The notes beneath the pieces are model-generated. The model was not told the origin of the DNA, ran no database searches, and saw only the letters and a list, made by a program, of their open reading frames with translations. A program made the position numbers and the translations under genes. Shown here piece after piece: positions 25,731 to 34,008 of a DNA stretch of 64,000 nucleotides. Source of the stretch: Streptomyces sp. NBC_00775. GTDB lineage: Bacteria; Actinomycetota; Actinomycetes; Streptomycetales; Streptomycetaceae. The stretch's first letter is position 1. Each line of letters begins with the position of its first letter. The stretch lies in contig NZ_CP108938.1 in NCBI RefSeq assembly GCF_036347135.1, positions 9,486,001 through 9,550,000 of the forward strand. The letters run 5' to 3'.

Positions 25731-26180
25731 TCAGCTCTTGAGCGTGACCCGGAAGACCGGGTGGTCGGGAGCGATGCGCCGCAGCTCCTCGTCGGAGGAG
25801 TCGGGGCCGACGCCGCCGAAGAAGACGCCGACCTCGGCCTTCCACCGCTTGAGGTAGGCGCGCAGCAGCGGGACCTTGTCGTCGTCGGCGACCTCGGTCG
25901 CGGTGAACGTGTCCACGTGCTTGCCGAGCCGCAGCTCGCCGCCTTCCGCGGCCCGCATGTTGTGCGTCCACTGGACGTGGCCGCGGGGGGCGACCAGGTA
26001 CTGCTCCCCGTCCACGGTGAGCAGATTGACGGGGGTCGTGCGCCACTCGCCGCTCTTGCGGCCGCGGACGGCCAGGACCCGGGAGCCCCAGATGCTGATG
26101 CCGCGGCGGGTCATCCAGGCGACGGCGCGGTTGAAGACGTTCACCGTGAACCAGCCGGGCTTCTGGACGTGTGTGGACAT
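25731..26180 (-). CDS. Ddn-like nitroreductase/quinone reductase family (deazaflavin-type)
   Basis: A 149-residue protein of the deazaflavin (F420)-dependent nitroreductase family. Start ATG 26180 (GGGGGT 4-9 bases upstream); ATG 26192 is the alternative. Features: FNRAVAWMTRRGISIWGSRVLAVRGRKSGEWRTTPVN near the N-terminus, then LVAPRGHVQWTHNMRAAEGGELRLG, the usual core. Family members reduce quinones or nitro compounds with F420H2. The gene faces a TetR regulator across a dense array of half-sites, so induction by a toxic or lipophilic ligand is likely. Confidence 0.88.
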   Translation of the reverse strand: MSTHVQKPGWFTVNVFNRAVAWMTRRGISIWGSRVLAVRGRKSGEWRTTPVNLLTVDGEQYLVAPRGHVQWTHNMRAAEGGELRLGKHVDTFTATEVADDDKVPLLRAYLKRWKAEVGVFFGGVGPDSSDEELRRIAPDHPVFRVTLKS

Positions 26181-26224
26181 GATGACCCCCATCGATTGAG
26201 AGAGCGCTGCTTCCTTTTGTGAGC

Positions 26225-26246
26225 ACTGCTCTCGCTTGAGAGCAGT
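26225..26246. promoter_or_regulatory. TetR operator 1 (perfect 9-bp inverted repeat)
   Basis: ACTGCTCTC at 26225-26233, four bases GCTT, then GAGAGCAGT at 26238-26246: perfect arms of 9 bp. It lies near the minus-strand gene start, in the divergent gap. Confidence 0.85.
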
Positions 26247-26277
26247 CTGCACGAGATCGGTGATCCAAAGCAAGAGC

Positions 26278-26305
26278 ACTGCTCTCGTTTGTGTGCACTG
26301 CTCTG
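26278..26305. promoter_or_regulatory. TetR operator 2 (direct half-sites)
   Basis: ACTGCTCTC at 26278-26286 and ACTGCTCTG at 26297-26305 are direct copies of the same half-site, 19 bp apart, immediately upstream of the TetR gene. Each is also preceded by GAGC/GTGC, giving GAGCACTGCTC, a near-palindrome. Confidence 0.75.
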
Positions 26306-26327
26306 AAAACGTGGGACACTGCCCCGC

Positions 26328-27056
26328 ATGAGTACCGCACGAGGGGCACGGGCCCGAGCCAGGATCGAGGTCACCGCAGCTATCAAGGACGAGGCGCGCA
26401 GACAGCTCGCGGCGGAGGGCGCCGCCAAGCTCTCGCTGCGCGCCGTGGCCCGCGAGCTCGGCATGGTCTCCTCCGCGCTGTACCGCTACTTCCCCAGCCG
26501 CGACGACCTGTTGACCGCGCTCATCATCGACGCATACGACTCCCTTGGCGAGGCCGCGGAGTCGGCGCACGCGGAAGTCGCCGGCTCCGGTCCCCGGGAG
26601 CGCTGGATCGCCGTGTGCCTGGCGGCGCGCCGGTGGGCGCTGGAGCATCCGCACGAGTACGCGCTCATCTACGGTTCGCCCGTGCCCGGCTACACCGCGC
26701 CGGACACGACCGTCCCCGCCGCTTCCCGGGTGGGCCTGCTCCTGATCGGCATCGTCCGCGACGCCTACCAGGGCAAGGGCGTGGCCCGCACGCCACTGCC
26801 CGCCGACCTGAAGGCCGAGGCCCAGCGGATGGCCGCCGACCTCGCGCCCGACCTGCCGCCCGAGGTGGCCGTGGCGCTGGTGGCCGCGTGGGCGCAGCTG
26901 TACGGGCTGATCGGCTTCGAGTTGTTCGGCCAGTTCAATCGTGTCGTGGAGGACCGTGAGCCGTTCTTCCGGCACGCGGTGGATCAGCTCGCGCAGGGTG
27001 TGGGCCTGGTGTTCCCTCAACCGACCGGCACGCGCCCGGGGCAGAGCTTCCCGTGA
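26328..27056 (+). CDS. TetR-family regulator (WHG-type C-terminal domain)
   Basis: A 242-residue repressor starting at ATG 26328. The TetR N-terminal domain is about 14-60, with helix-turn-helix LSLRAVARELGMVSSALYRYFPSRDDLLTALI. The C-terminal part (RWALEHPHEYALIYGSPVPGY and VAAWAQLYGLIGFELFGQF) resembles the WHG-type ligand-binding domain common in actinomycetes. It should repress its own gene and the divergent Ddn-like gene by binding the repeats between them; the ligand is unknown. Confidence 0.92.
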   Translation: MSTARGARARARIEVTAAIKDEARRQLAAEGAAKLSLRAVARELGMVSSALYRYFPSRDDLLTALIIDAYDSLGEAAESAHAEVAGSGPRERWIAVCLAARRWALEHPHEYALIYGSPVPGYTAPDTTVPAASRVGLLLIGIVRDAYQGKGVARTPLPADLKAEAQRMAADLAPDLPPEVAVALVAAWAQLYGLIGFELFGQFNRVVEDREPFFRHAVDQLAQGVGLVFPQPTGTRPGQSFP

Positions 27057-27124
27057 TGCCGTACTCCGGCGGGAGTACGGCTGATCACCTCGCCCGGCGG
27101 ACGCCGGAGCCGTCCTGTCGCGTC

Positions 27125-27130
27125 TAGCGT
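27125..27130 (+). promoter_or_regulatory. Candidate -10 element for a leaderless transcript of the histidine kinase gene
   Basis: TAGCGT at 27125-27130 fits the TANNNT pattern and lies seven bases before ATG 27138. With no ribosome site visible, the mRNA may start at or near the ATG. Confidence 0.45.
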
Positions 27131-27137
27131 GACCGTC

Positions 27138-28382
27138 ATGGAAGAGCAGCGCACCCCCAGGTCCCCGGCGTGGGGCGGTCCACCCCCGTTGTGGCGGCAC
27201 GGGCCGCCCGGGTGGAACCTCAGGGGCGACGAGGAGCGTGGCGCCCGCTGGCCGTGGCGTTCCACGCTGCTGATGACCGCCTTCGTGCTCATCGGTTCCC
27301 AAGTCGCGGGCCATGCCCAGCAGGGCGACCGTGCTTCGCTCGACAACTTCGCGCGGGCACTGCTGATCGTGGGATCCGGTCTGCTGCTCTGGCGACAGCG
27401 GCACCCCGTGCTCGTCGCGTTCGGCACGGCCGCGGCCGCCATGGTCTATCTGGGCGCCGGATATCCGTACGGGCCGGTCTTCTTCACCGTCGCCCTGGGC
27501 TGCTTCAGCGCGGTCGTCACCGGGCACCGCACGGCCGCCTGGGCGGCGGTCGGCATGTTCTGGGTCGGGCATGTGCTGGTGGCGCACTGGCTGTACCGAT
27601 GGCTGCCTCCGGCGGGGGACCGGCCCGCCTCCTGGGGGCAGGACGGGATCATGGCCACCTGGATCGTGGCGATCGTGGCGCTGTCGGTACTGCTCCGCGT
27701 ACGTCGAGAACAATGGGCCCGCGACCGCGCCGAGCGAGCGCAGGCCGCGCGGCGGCGCGCCGATGAGGAGCGGCTGCGGATCGCCCGCGAACTGCACGAC
27801 GTGCTGGCGCACAGCATCTCGGTGATCAATGTGCAGGCGGGTGTCGGTCTCGCGCTCCTCGACTCCGACCCCGAGCAGGCGCGCACGGCGCTCACCACCA
27901 TCAAGGCGGCCAGCAAGGAGGCGCTCGGCGAGGTCCGCCAGGTGCTCGACACACTGCGCGCGCCGGGGGAGGCGCCGCGTGCGCCGGCGCCCGGCCTCGA
28001 CCGGCTCCCCGAACTGGTCGAACAGGCGGCGGGCGCCGGGTTGACGGTAGAGGTGGAGGGGGAGGGCGAGGTCCCGAAGCTTCCGCCGGGCACCGACCTG
28101 GCCGCCTTCCGTATCGTCCAGGAGGCGCTCACCAATGTCGTACGGCACTCGGGGTCGCGGCACGCACGCGTGCGGCTCGGTTCCGCGGAGGGCGCACTGC
28201 GGCTGCGGATCGACGACGACGGGCCCGCGACCGGCGCGGACGCGGGCGGCAGCGGCAACGGGCTCGCCGGAATGCGGGAGCGTGCCGCGTCCCTGGGTGG
28301 CACGATCGAGGCCGGCCCGCGCGACGACGGAGGCTTCCGTGTGCTGGCCGTACTGCCGCTGAAGGTCAAGGAGGACCGGTGA
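27138..28382 (+). CDS. Two-component sensor histidine kinase (NarL-partner type)
   Basis: A 414-residue membrane sensor. After a cytosolic Pro/Arg-rich start, about five hydrophobic helices span residues 40-185 (STLLMTAFVLIGSQVA, AFGTAAAAMVYLGAGY, TWIVAIVALSVLL). The HisKA_3 segment IARELHDVLAHSISVINVQAG carries the phosphorylated His220, and the HATPase domain shows EALTNVVRHSG and GNGLAGMRERAASLGG. I favour ATG 27138, possibly leaderless; GTG 27129 is in frame. Its last bases overlap the response regulator start, so the pair is translationally coupled. The signal is unknown. Confidence 0.94.
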   Translation: MEEQRTPRSPAWGGPPPLWRHGPPGWNLRGDEERGARWPWRSTLLMTAFVLIGSQVAGHAQQGDRASLDNFARALLIVGSGLLLWRQRHPVLVAFGTAAAAMVYLGAGYPYGPVFFTVALGCFSAVVTGHRTAAWAAVGMFWVGHVLVAHWLYRWLPPAGDRPASWGQDGIMATWIVAIVALSVLLRVRREQWARDRAERAQAARRRADEERLRIARELHDVLAHSISVINVQAGVGLALLDSDPEQARTALTTIKAASKEALGEVRQVLDTLRAPGEAPRAPAPGLDRLPELVEQAAGAGLTVEVEGEGEVPKLPPGTDLAAFRIVQEALTNVVRHSGSRHARVRLGSAEGALRLRIDDDGPATGADAGGSGNGLAGMRERAASLGGTIEAGPRDDGGFRVLAVLPLKVKEDR

Positions 28383-29044
28383 TCCGCGTACTGCTCGCCG
28401 ACGACCAGTCATTGGTCAGGGCAGGCTTCAAGGCGCTGCTCGACGCGCAGCCGGACATCGAGGTGGCCGGCGAGGCGGCCGACGGCGAGGCGGCGGTGCG
28501 CAAGGTGCGCGAACTGCGCCCCGACGTCGTCCTGATGGACATCCGGATGCCTCTGCTCGACGGCCTCGCCGCGACCCGTCGGGTCACCGACGACGCGGAC
28601 CTGAAGGACGTCAAGGTGGTCATGCTCACCACCTTCGAGCTCGACGAGTACGTCTTCGAGGCGATCCGTTCCGGAGCCTCCGGCTTCCTGGTCAAGGACA
28701 CCGAGCCTGAGGAACTCCTGCGCGCGGTACGGGCGGTGGTCGAGGGTGACGCCCTGCTCTCCCCGGGGGTGACGCGCCGGCTGATCTCCGAGTTCGCGGC
28801 TCGTTCCAAGGAACCCGCGACCGCCGACTCCCTCGCCGAACTCACCGAGCGGGAACGGGAGGTGATGGCCCTGGTCGGCATCGGCCTCTCGAACGACGAG
28901 ATCGCCCGTCGTCTCGTCGTCAGCCCGCTCACGGCGAAGACCCACGTCAGCCGGACCATGGTCAAGCTGGGCGCCCGCGACCGGGCCCAACTGGTCGTGC
29001 TGGCCTACGAGTCGGGGTTGGTGCGGCCGGGCTGGCTGGGCTGA
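28379..29044 (+). CDS. Two-component response regulator, NarL/LuxR type
   Basis: A 221-residue regulator starting at GTG 28379 in a GTGA overlap with the kinase gene. The receiver domain begins IRVLLADDQSLVRAG (acidic pair), has the phospho-acceptor Asp54 in VVLMDIRMP, TTF (conserved Thr region) and the Lys of FLVKDT. The C-terminal LuxR helix-turn-helix is LTEREREVMALVGIGLSNDEIARRLVVSPLTAKTHVSRTMVKLGARDRAQLVV. Partner of the preceding sensor; targets are not evident. Confidence 0.95.
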   Translation: MIRVLLADDQSLVRAGFKALLDAQPDIEVAGEAADGEAAVRKVRELRPDVVLMDIRMPLLDGLAATRRVTDDADLKDVKVVMLTTFELDEYVFEAIRSGASGFLVKDTEPEELLRAVRAVVEGDALLSPGVTRRLISEFAARSKEPATADSLAELTEREREVMALVGIGLSNDEIARRLVVSPLTAKTHVSRTMVKLGARDRAQLVVLAYESGLVRPGWLG

Positions 29045-29209
29045 GCCCGCGCCGCCCTCGTGTCGGAAGCCCGACGGCGGGGCACGGGGCTGGTGCCGTG
29101 CAGCCCTCGTGGATCCCCCCAATTCTCCACCCGTCGGGCCAAACAGGCGTGCGCCAAGGTCCGTCCGGCGGGGCCGGCCCGTGTGAGGGCCGACGCCCCC
29201 CTGCCCTTC

Positions 29210-30265
29210 TCAGGGGCGGGCGCCCGGCTTGTTCACGACGCCCCAGGCGTTGCGGACGGTGATGAGCGCGGTGTCGGGGGCCTCGGACGGCATCGGTGAC
29301 TGGCCCATGCCTTCGGGGAGTTCGACCGGCGCGGCGTGCGCGATCTCTCCTAGATAGGTGTACGTCTTCGGGTCGAAGAAGATCTCCTGCTTGCCCTGGT
29401 GACCCGAGGCGCTGGGCTTGGTGTAGGTCACGGTCACGCCGATGGCCGCGCGCCCGATGGGGTCCTTGATGCCCTTCTCCACCCGGGCGCCGGGGATCTT
29501 CGCGAGCGCCCGGAACAGGCCCGCCTGCGCGTTCGGCGGGATCAGGACGGAGCGGTAGAGGACATCGATCTCCCGCCAGTCGCGTTCCGCCGTGGTCTCG
29601 CCCTTGATGTCGCCGATGGCGTGCTCCTTGCGGATCGCCGACATCATGCGGTCGGGGTCGCTCGGGAGTGTGGCGAGGAAGCGGTAGAACTGGCGCTGGG
29701 AACGGTCGTCGTAGCCCTCCTTCTTCCACTTCTCCTCCTGGTTGGGTCCGTACCAGACTTGGAGTTTGTTCGGGTCGAAGTCCGAGATGTCGCCCGAGCC
29801 CGGGATGCCGGGCAGGTGTGCCTCGCCGGTGCCGTCCCAGCGGGTCCACTGCTCCGACGTCTGGGGTTCGCCCTGGCCGAGGGACGTGCCCTTCTCGTAG
29901 ACCCACTGCTTCGGGCCGGGCTCGGTGACGCCGAGCTTCTCCACCGTGGCCGCGGCCAGTTCGAGGGTGTCGGCGGAGGCCTGCGCGGACAGCAGCTGAC
30001 GGCCGGTGCCGGCCGGGGCGGTACCGGGGGTGTCGTCGGGCAGCGACGCCACGACTCCGCCGGTCACGGCGAGCGCCCCGGCCGCCGCGGCGCTCATCAG
30101 GACGATCCTGCGCCGGGGGAGCGAAGTGCGCACCGCGGCGGGCCGACGGCCGGCGGTCTCCCGCTGGAACGCCTGGGTGAGCTGGGCCCGTTGCGGCGCG
30201 AGCCGGTCGCTGTCGGGCAGTGGGGCATCCGCGCGCAGGGCACGCGCTTCGGACAGCTCGTTCAT
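29210..30265 (-). CDS. CU044_5270-family protein, sigma-factor partner
   Basis: A 351-residue protein with one membrane segment near residues 52-75 (RRRIVLMSAAAAGALAVTGGVVA) and a large exported domain. The start overlaps the sigma-factor stop (ATGA). The N-terminal RADAPLPDSDRLAPQRAQL and the domain pattern (KLQVWYGPNQEE, DDRSQRQFYRFLATLPSDPDRM, GVTVTYTKP, YLGEI) fit the CU044_5270 family, which is found next to ECF sigma genes. It probably modulates the sigma factor in response to an envelope signal, as an anti-sigma-like partner, but it lacks a recognisable zinc anti-sigma motif (HxxxCxxC), so the mechanism is unclear. Confidence 0.85.
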   Translation of the reverse strand: MNELSEARALRADAPLPDSDRLAPQRAQLTQAFQRETAGRRPAAVRTSLPRRRIVLMSAAAAGALAVTGGVVASLPDDTPGTAPAGTGRQLLSAQASADTLELAAATVEKLGVTEPGPKQWVYEKGTSLGQGEPQTSEQWTRWDGTGEAHLPGIPGSGDISDFDPNKLQVWYGPNQEEKWKKEGYDDRSQRQFYRFLATLPSDPDRMMSAIRKEHAIGDIKGETTAERDWREIDVLYRSVLIPPNAQAGLFRALAKIPGARVEKGIKDPIGRAAIGVTVTYTKPSASGHQGKQEIFFDPKTYTYLGEIAHAAPVELPEGMGQSPMPSEAPDTALITVRNAWGVVNKPGARP

Positions 30266-30927
30266 GCGAGGTCACCTTCGGGTACGTGCGGTTCGGTCGG
30301 TTGGCTGGTTGCGCTGGACTCGCTGAAGGGGCTGTGCGCACCTGTCGCGGTGCGCAGCTTCGTGCGGGCTCGGTTGAGCCGGGACCGGACGGTGCCCACG
30401 GGGATGTCCAGGGCCTCGGCGATCTCCTGGTAGGTGAAGTCGGCCCAGGCGAACAGCAGGAGCGCGTGCCGGTCTCCCTCGGAGAGCTTGGCCAGTGCCT
30501 TGGCCAGCGGCCGGGAGGCGGCTTGTGCGGTGACGCGGTCGTCCGCGGAGTCGGTCCAGGTCTCGGCCACCGGGTCGCGGCCGGTGCGGGCGAGGATCTT
30601 CAGGGCTTTGGCCTCCTCGCGGCGGTGCCGGCTGATCAGCTTGGCCGCGATGCCGTACAGCCAGGGCCGCACACCGGCACGTCCGCTGTCGTAGCGGGCC
30701 CGGATCCGGAAGGCCGTCAGGAAGGTCTCCGCGGTGACGTCGTCGGCCACGTCACGGCCGAGGCGGCGGGCGACGTACTGGTGGATGGTGGGCGCATGGC
30801 GGTCGAAGAGCACCGCGAAGCGCTCGGGGTCGTCGAGCGACGCCGCGATCAGCACGGCATCCGCCCGCGCGGTGTCGGCGCCGGACGTGCCGGCCCCTTG
30901 GGAGGGGCGGCACAGCGAATCAGTCAT
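30262..30927 (-). CDS. ECF-subfamily RNA polymerase sigma factor
   Basis: A 221-residue sigma-70 family member with regions 2 and 4 only. Region 2 (about 30-95) contains FAVLFDRHAPTIHQYVARRLGRDVADDVTAETFLTAFRIR, with the -10 recognition and core-binding helices; region 4 (about 145-195) contains LSEGDRHALLLFAWADFTYQEIAEALDIPVGTVRSRLNRARTKL, the -35 helix-turn-helix. The downstream gene overlaps by four bases and encodes a membrane partner. It likely activates its own promoter; the envelope or stress signal is unknown. Confidence 0.94.
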   Translation of the reverse strand: MTDSLCRPSQGAGTSGADTARADAVLIAASLDDPERFAVLFDRHAPTIHQYVARRLGRDVADDVTAETFLTAFRIRARYDSGRAGVRPWLYGIAAKLISRHRREEAKALKILARTGRDPVAETWTDSADDRVTAQAASRPLAKALAKLSEGDRHALLLFAWADFTYQEIAEALDIPVGTVRSRLNRARTKLRTATGAHSPFSESSATSQPTEPHVPEGDLA

Positions 30928-31181
30928 GGACGGTCCGTGTGGTCAGAGGAAAGGGACAGCGTTCACTCAGTACTTGCCAACTGACCAGGAATGGGTTCAC
31001 GGGCCCGGGTCAGGCCGTCTGTCTGGTGGAACCTGCCTGCACGGTACGGCTCTTGGAGCAGACGACGGTGGCGGCGGTCCGCCGCGCATGACGACAAGAC
31101 CGCCGCCGCTGTCCGACCGGCCGGATCCGCCTTGCCGCCGCTTTCGTCCGGGCCGCGAGGCGATCGATCCGCGGGAAAGTC

Positions 31182-32675
31182 CTAGTCGCGGACCGTCACG
31201 CGCTCCGCCGCAGTCTCCTCCTCCTGGTTCTCCTGGAGGGACTTGGCGACGACGACGGACTGCTGTGTCCGCCGTGTCCGCAGGCCCGGCAGAGTGATCA
31301 GCAGACCCGCCAGTGCGATGCCGGTCACCACGATCAGGCCGGGCCGGTAGCTGTCGAGGACGGCCTGGGGCGAGGAACCCTCGGGGGAGTTCGCGGTCAC
31401 CACGGCCGTCACGACGGCCAGGAAGATCGCGCCGCCCACCTGGACCGAGGTGTTGAGCAGACCCGAGACCATGCCCTGCTCGTGGTCGTCGACGCCGTTG
31501 GTGGCCTGGATGTTGAGGGAGGGGAAGACCAGCGCGCAGGCCGCGCCGATCAGCAGCATGGTCGGCAGGATGACCGCCGCGTACACCGGGTCGAGGTCGA
31601 CGCGCAGGAAGAGCGCGTACCCGACGACCATCAGGGCGAAGCCCGCCGCGATGAGCCGCGGAGTCCCGAACCGGTCGACGACGGCCCCCACCTTGGTGGA
31701 GGACAGGGCCACCAGTGCGCCGGCCGGCAGGAAGGCGAGCGCGGTGTGCAGGGCGGACCAGCCCAGCAGCGACTGCATGTACAGCGTCACCAGGAACTGG
31801 AATCCGACGTACGAACCGAAGAACGCCATCGCGCCGAGCTGCGCCCGGATCTGGCTGCCGGAGCGCAGGACGCCGAGCCGGATCAGCGGGCTCGGGCTGC
31901 GCCGCTCGACGGTCACGAAGACGGTGAGCAGTACGGCGACGGCGACGAAGGACAGCAGCGTGCGGGCCGAGTCCCAGCCGGCCTCGGGCGCCTGTACGAC
32001 GGTGAAGACCAGCAGCAGCATTGAGGCGGTGCCGAGGATGGCGCCCGGGATGTCGTAACCGCGGTGGTCCTTCTCGCGCTCGCTGCGCGGGATGAGCCTC
32101 AGGCCGGCCAGCAGCGCGATGACCGCGATGGGTGCGGGCAGCAGCATGGTCAGCCTCCAGCTCGCCTCGGTGAGCAGACCGGACAGGACGAGGCCCATGG
32201 AGAAGCCGGTGGCCGCGCAGGTGGTGTAGATCGAGAGTGCGCGGTTGCGCAGCGGGCCTTCGGCGAAGGTCGTGGTGATGATCGACAGGCCCGCGGGCGC
32301 GGTGAACGCCGCGCTCAGGCCCTTGATGAAGCGGCTGGCGATCAGCAGCGGGCCCGAGTCGACGAGCCCGCCGAGCAGTGAGGCGAGCGCGAAGACCCCC
32401 AGGGCCACCAGGAAGACCTGGCGGCGGCCCAGCAGGTCGGCGGTGCGTCCGCCGAGCAGGAGCAGTCCGCCGTATCCCAGGATGTAGCCGCTGACGATCC
32501 ATTGGAGCGTCGAGGTGGAGAGGTCGAGTTCGGAGCCGATGGACGGCAGGGCGACGCCGACCATCGACACGTCCAGAGCGTCCAGGAACATCGCGGCGCA
32601 GAGCACCAGCAGGGTGCCCCACAGTCGGGGGGTCCAGCGTCCCTGGGACGCGGGGTGGGTGAGCGGAGAGGTCAT
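31182..32675 (-). CDS. MFS drug-efflux transporter (DHA2-like, 14 helices)
   Basis: A 497-residue efflux pump. I start at ATG 32675 (GGGGG 1-5 bases before); the frame runs ten codons further up to 32705, but that would enter the palindrome. N-terminal MFLDALDVSMVGVALPSIGSEL is motif-D-like, and LLLLGGRTADLLGRRQVF is the A motif (GxxxDxxGRR); SWRLTMLLPAPIA and a long array of helices fit DHA2 proton antiporters. The C-terminal tail is acidic. It exports hydrophobic drugs or metabolites. Divergent from MarR across a palindrome at 32704-32717, so it is likely repressed by that MarR and induced by its ligand. Confidence 0.9.
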   Translation of the reverse strand: MTSPLTHPASQGRWTPRLWGTLLVLCAAMFLDALDVSMVGVALPSIGSELDLSTSTLQWIVSGYILGYGGLLLLGGRTADLLGRRQVFLVALGVFALASLLGGLVDSGPLLIASRFIKGLSAAFTAPAGLSIITTTFAEGPLRNRALSIYTTCAATGFSMGLVLSGLLTEASWRLTMLLPAPIAVIALLAGLRLIPRSEREKDHRGYDIPGAILGTASMLLLVFTVVQAPEAGWDSARTLLSFVAVAVLLTVFVTVERRSPSPLIRLGVLRSGSQIRAQLGAMAFFGSYVGFQFLVTLYMQSLLGWSALHTALAFLPAGALVALSSTKVGAVVDRFGTPRLIAAGFALMVVGYALFLRVDLDPVYAAVILPTMLLIGAACALVFPSLNIQATNGVDDHEQGMVSGLLNTSVQVGGAIFLAVVTAVVTANSPEGSSPQAVLDSYRPGLIVVTGIALAGLLITLPGLRTRRTQQSVVVAKSLQENQEEETAAERVTVRD

Positions 32676-32703
32676 GCCCCCGACACTACATGCGCATGCA
32701 TCC

Positions 32704-32717
32704 AATGCAAGTGCATT
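32704..32717. promoter_or_regulatory. MarR operator palindrome
   Basis: AATGCA at 32704-32709, two bases AG, TGCATT at 32712-32717: a perfect 6-bp inverted repeat in the divergent gap between the efflux gene and marR. Two further TGCA elements at 32697-32700 and 32691-32700 (TGCGCATGCA) lie alongside, suggesting more than one dimer site. Confidence 0.8.
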
Positions 32718-32760
32718 TAATTCCGATGCAACAAAGCTGATTTTTTGCTACGGTGCGCCC

Positions 32761-33174
32761 ATGGCGGCGAAGAAGGCCGAGCAAGGGCTCGTGAATCAGT
32801 GGCGCGACATCCTCGCGGTGCATGCGCGCACCCTCTGCGAGCTCGATCGCGAACTGCATCGACACGGCCTGGGCGCCAGCGACTTCGAGGTGCTGGACGT
32901 ACTGGCCGACGGCACTGCGTCGGGCGGCGGCGCCGCCTTCCGCGTACAGGAGATCTCCGAGCGGGTCCACCTGAGCCAGAGCGCCCTGTCCCGGCTGATC
33001 GGCCGCCTGGAGAAGGACGGTCTCGTGACGCGCGGCATGTGCGAGGAGGACCGGCGGGGCGTGCGGGTGTGCCTCACGCCGAAGGGGCGCGAGCTGCACG
33101 GCGAGGTGCTGCCGGTGCAGCGCGCGGTGCTCACGCGGATGCTGGCGGGTGGCCCGGCTTCCGCCTGCGAGTGA
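32761..33174 (+). CDS. MarR-family regulator
   Basis: A 137-residue winged-helix repressor. ATG 32761 has no ribosome site, but TACGGT at 32749-32754 fits a -10 hexamer seven bases upstream, pointing to a leaderless mRNA. Domain landmarks: LHRHGLGASDFEVLDVL, then FRVQEISERVHLSQSALSRLIGRLEKDGLVTR (recognition helix) and the wing CEEDRRGVRVCLTPKGRELH. It should bind the palindromic sites between itself and the divergent efflux gene. Confidence 0.94.
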   Translation: MAAKKAEQGLVNQWRDILAVHARTLCELDRELHRHGLGASDFEVLDVLADGTASGGGAAFRVQEISERVHLSQSALSRLIGRLEKDGLVTRGMCEEDRRGVRVCLTPKGRELHGEVLPVQRAVLTRMLAGGPASACE

Positions 33175-33208
33175 CGGCTCCGGGCGATCCTTACCTCTGT
33201 GGTCAACT

Positions 33209-33943
33209 TCAGGTGACGCCGGACTTCTCCCGCCACAGCGTGGCCAGCGAGCCGTCGCCCGTCACGCTCGGGAACGGCAGCCTGTTCCACAGCGCCAGGT
33301 AGAGCCGCGCGGCGGGCCCTGCCAGTTCGCAGTCCGCTTCTCCTTCTCCGCCTCGCGCGCCGGCCGGTGAATCCGCCGACAGCCGTACGGTCCACACCGC
33401 GTCCGGGGAATCCGTGGCCCGCACCCGCAGGACGCGCGGCTCCTCCGTCCGCACCCTGCTCTTCGCGCGCCCGTGGAAGCCGAGCAGCAACTCGTCGATC
33501 CCGTCCACCGCGAAATCCGTGGCTACGGCGCTCCCTTCACCGCCGAGCGCCGACTCGGCGTCGACCCGGTGCACGGTCGTCTCGTGCGCCTGCCGCCGGG
33601 CCCAGAAGGCGAGCGGCGAGGGTGCGGGCAGGAAACTCCAGCACTCCACATCGGGCGGAGCGGCGCTGAGCGTGTCGACGAGCCGACCGTGGCCCTCCCG
33701 GAACCAGGCGAGCAACTCCTCGCCGTCGAGCTCCGGCAGGCCGCCGTCGGGGTGGTACGAGGTGTGCCCCTCGGCGACGAACGCGGTGGCCCACCGGTGC
33801 ACCATCCCCGTGTGCCGCAGCAGATCCCGTACCTGCCAGCCCGGGCAGGTCGCGACCTTGGCCTCGACCCCCGCCTTCCCGGCGGCCGCTGCCAGCAACC
33901 GGCCGTCCCTGTCCAGGGTTTCCACGTACTCCGGAATCTTCAT
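33209..33943 (-). CDS. Maleylpyruvate isomerase-family, mycothiol-dependent enzyme
   Basis: A 244-residue protein with the DinB-like MDMPI N-terminal four-helix domain and a C-terminal sterol-carrier-like domain. The start is ATG 33943. Visible features: CPGWQVRDLLRHTGMVHRWA (metal-ligand His), EELLAWFREGHGRLVDTL, FWARRQAHETTVHRVDAE (two more His ligands) and a C-terminal SADCELAG and LWNRLPFPSVTGD. Family members use mycothiol, the actinomycete thiol, for isomerisation or thiol transfer. Substrate unknown. Its downstream neighbour on the same strand is an MFS protein, but they are 65 bases apart with the MFS upstream. Confidence 0.86.
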   Translation of the reverse strand: MKIPEYVETLDRDGRLLAAAAGKAGVEAKVATCPGWQVRDLLRHTGMVHRWATAFVAEGHTSYHPDGGLPELDGEELLAWFREGHGRLVDTLSAAPPDVECWSFLPAPSPLAFWARRQAHETTVHRVDAESALGGEGSAVATDFAVDGIDELLLGFHGRAKSRVRTEEPRVLRVRATDSPDAVWTVRLSADSPAGARGGEGEADCELAGPAARLYLALWNRLPFPSVTGDGSLATLWREKSGVT

Positions 33944-34008
33944 GTGGTGAGTGTCCCGGATGGAGTGCGGTCGAGGGCTAGGGGGGGCGGCGCGTCGTGG
34001 GAGGGGCG

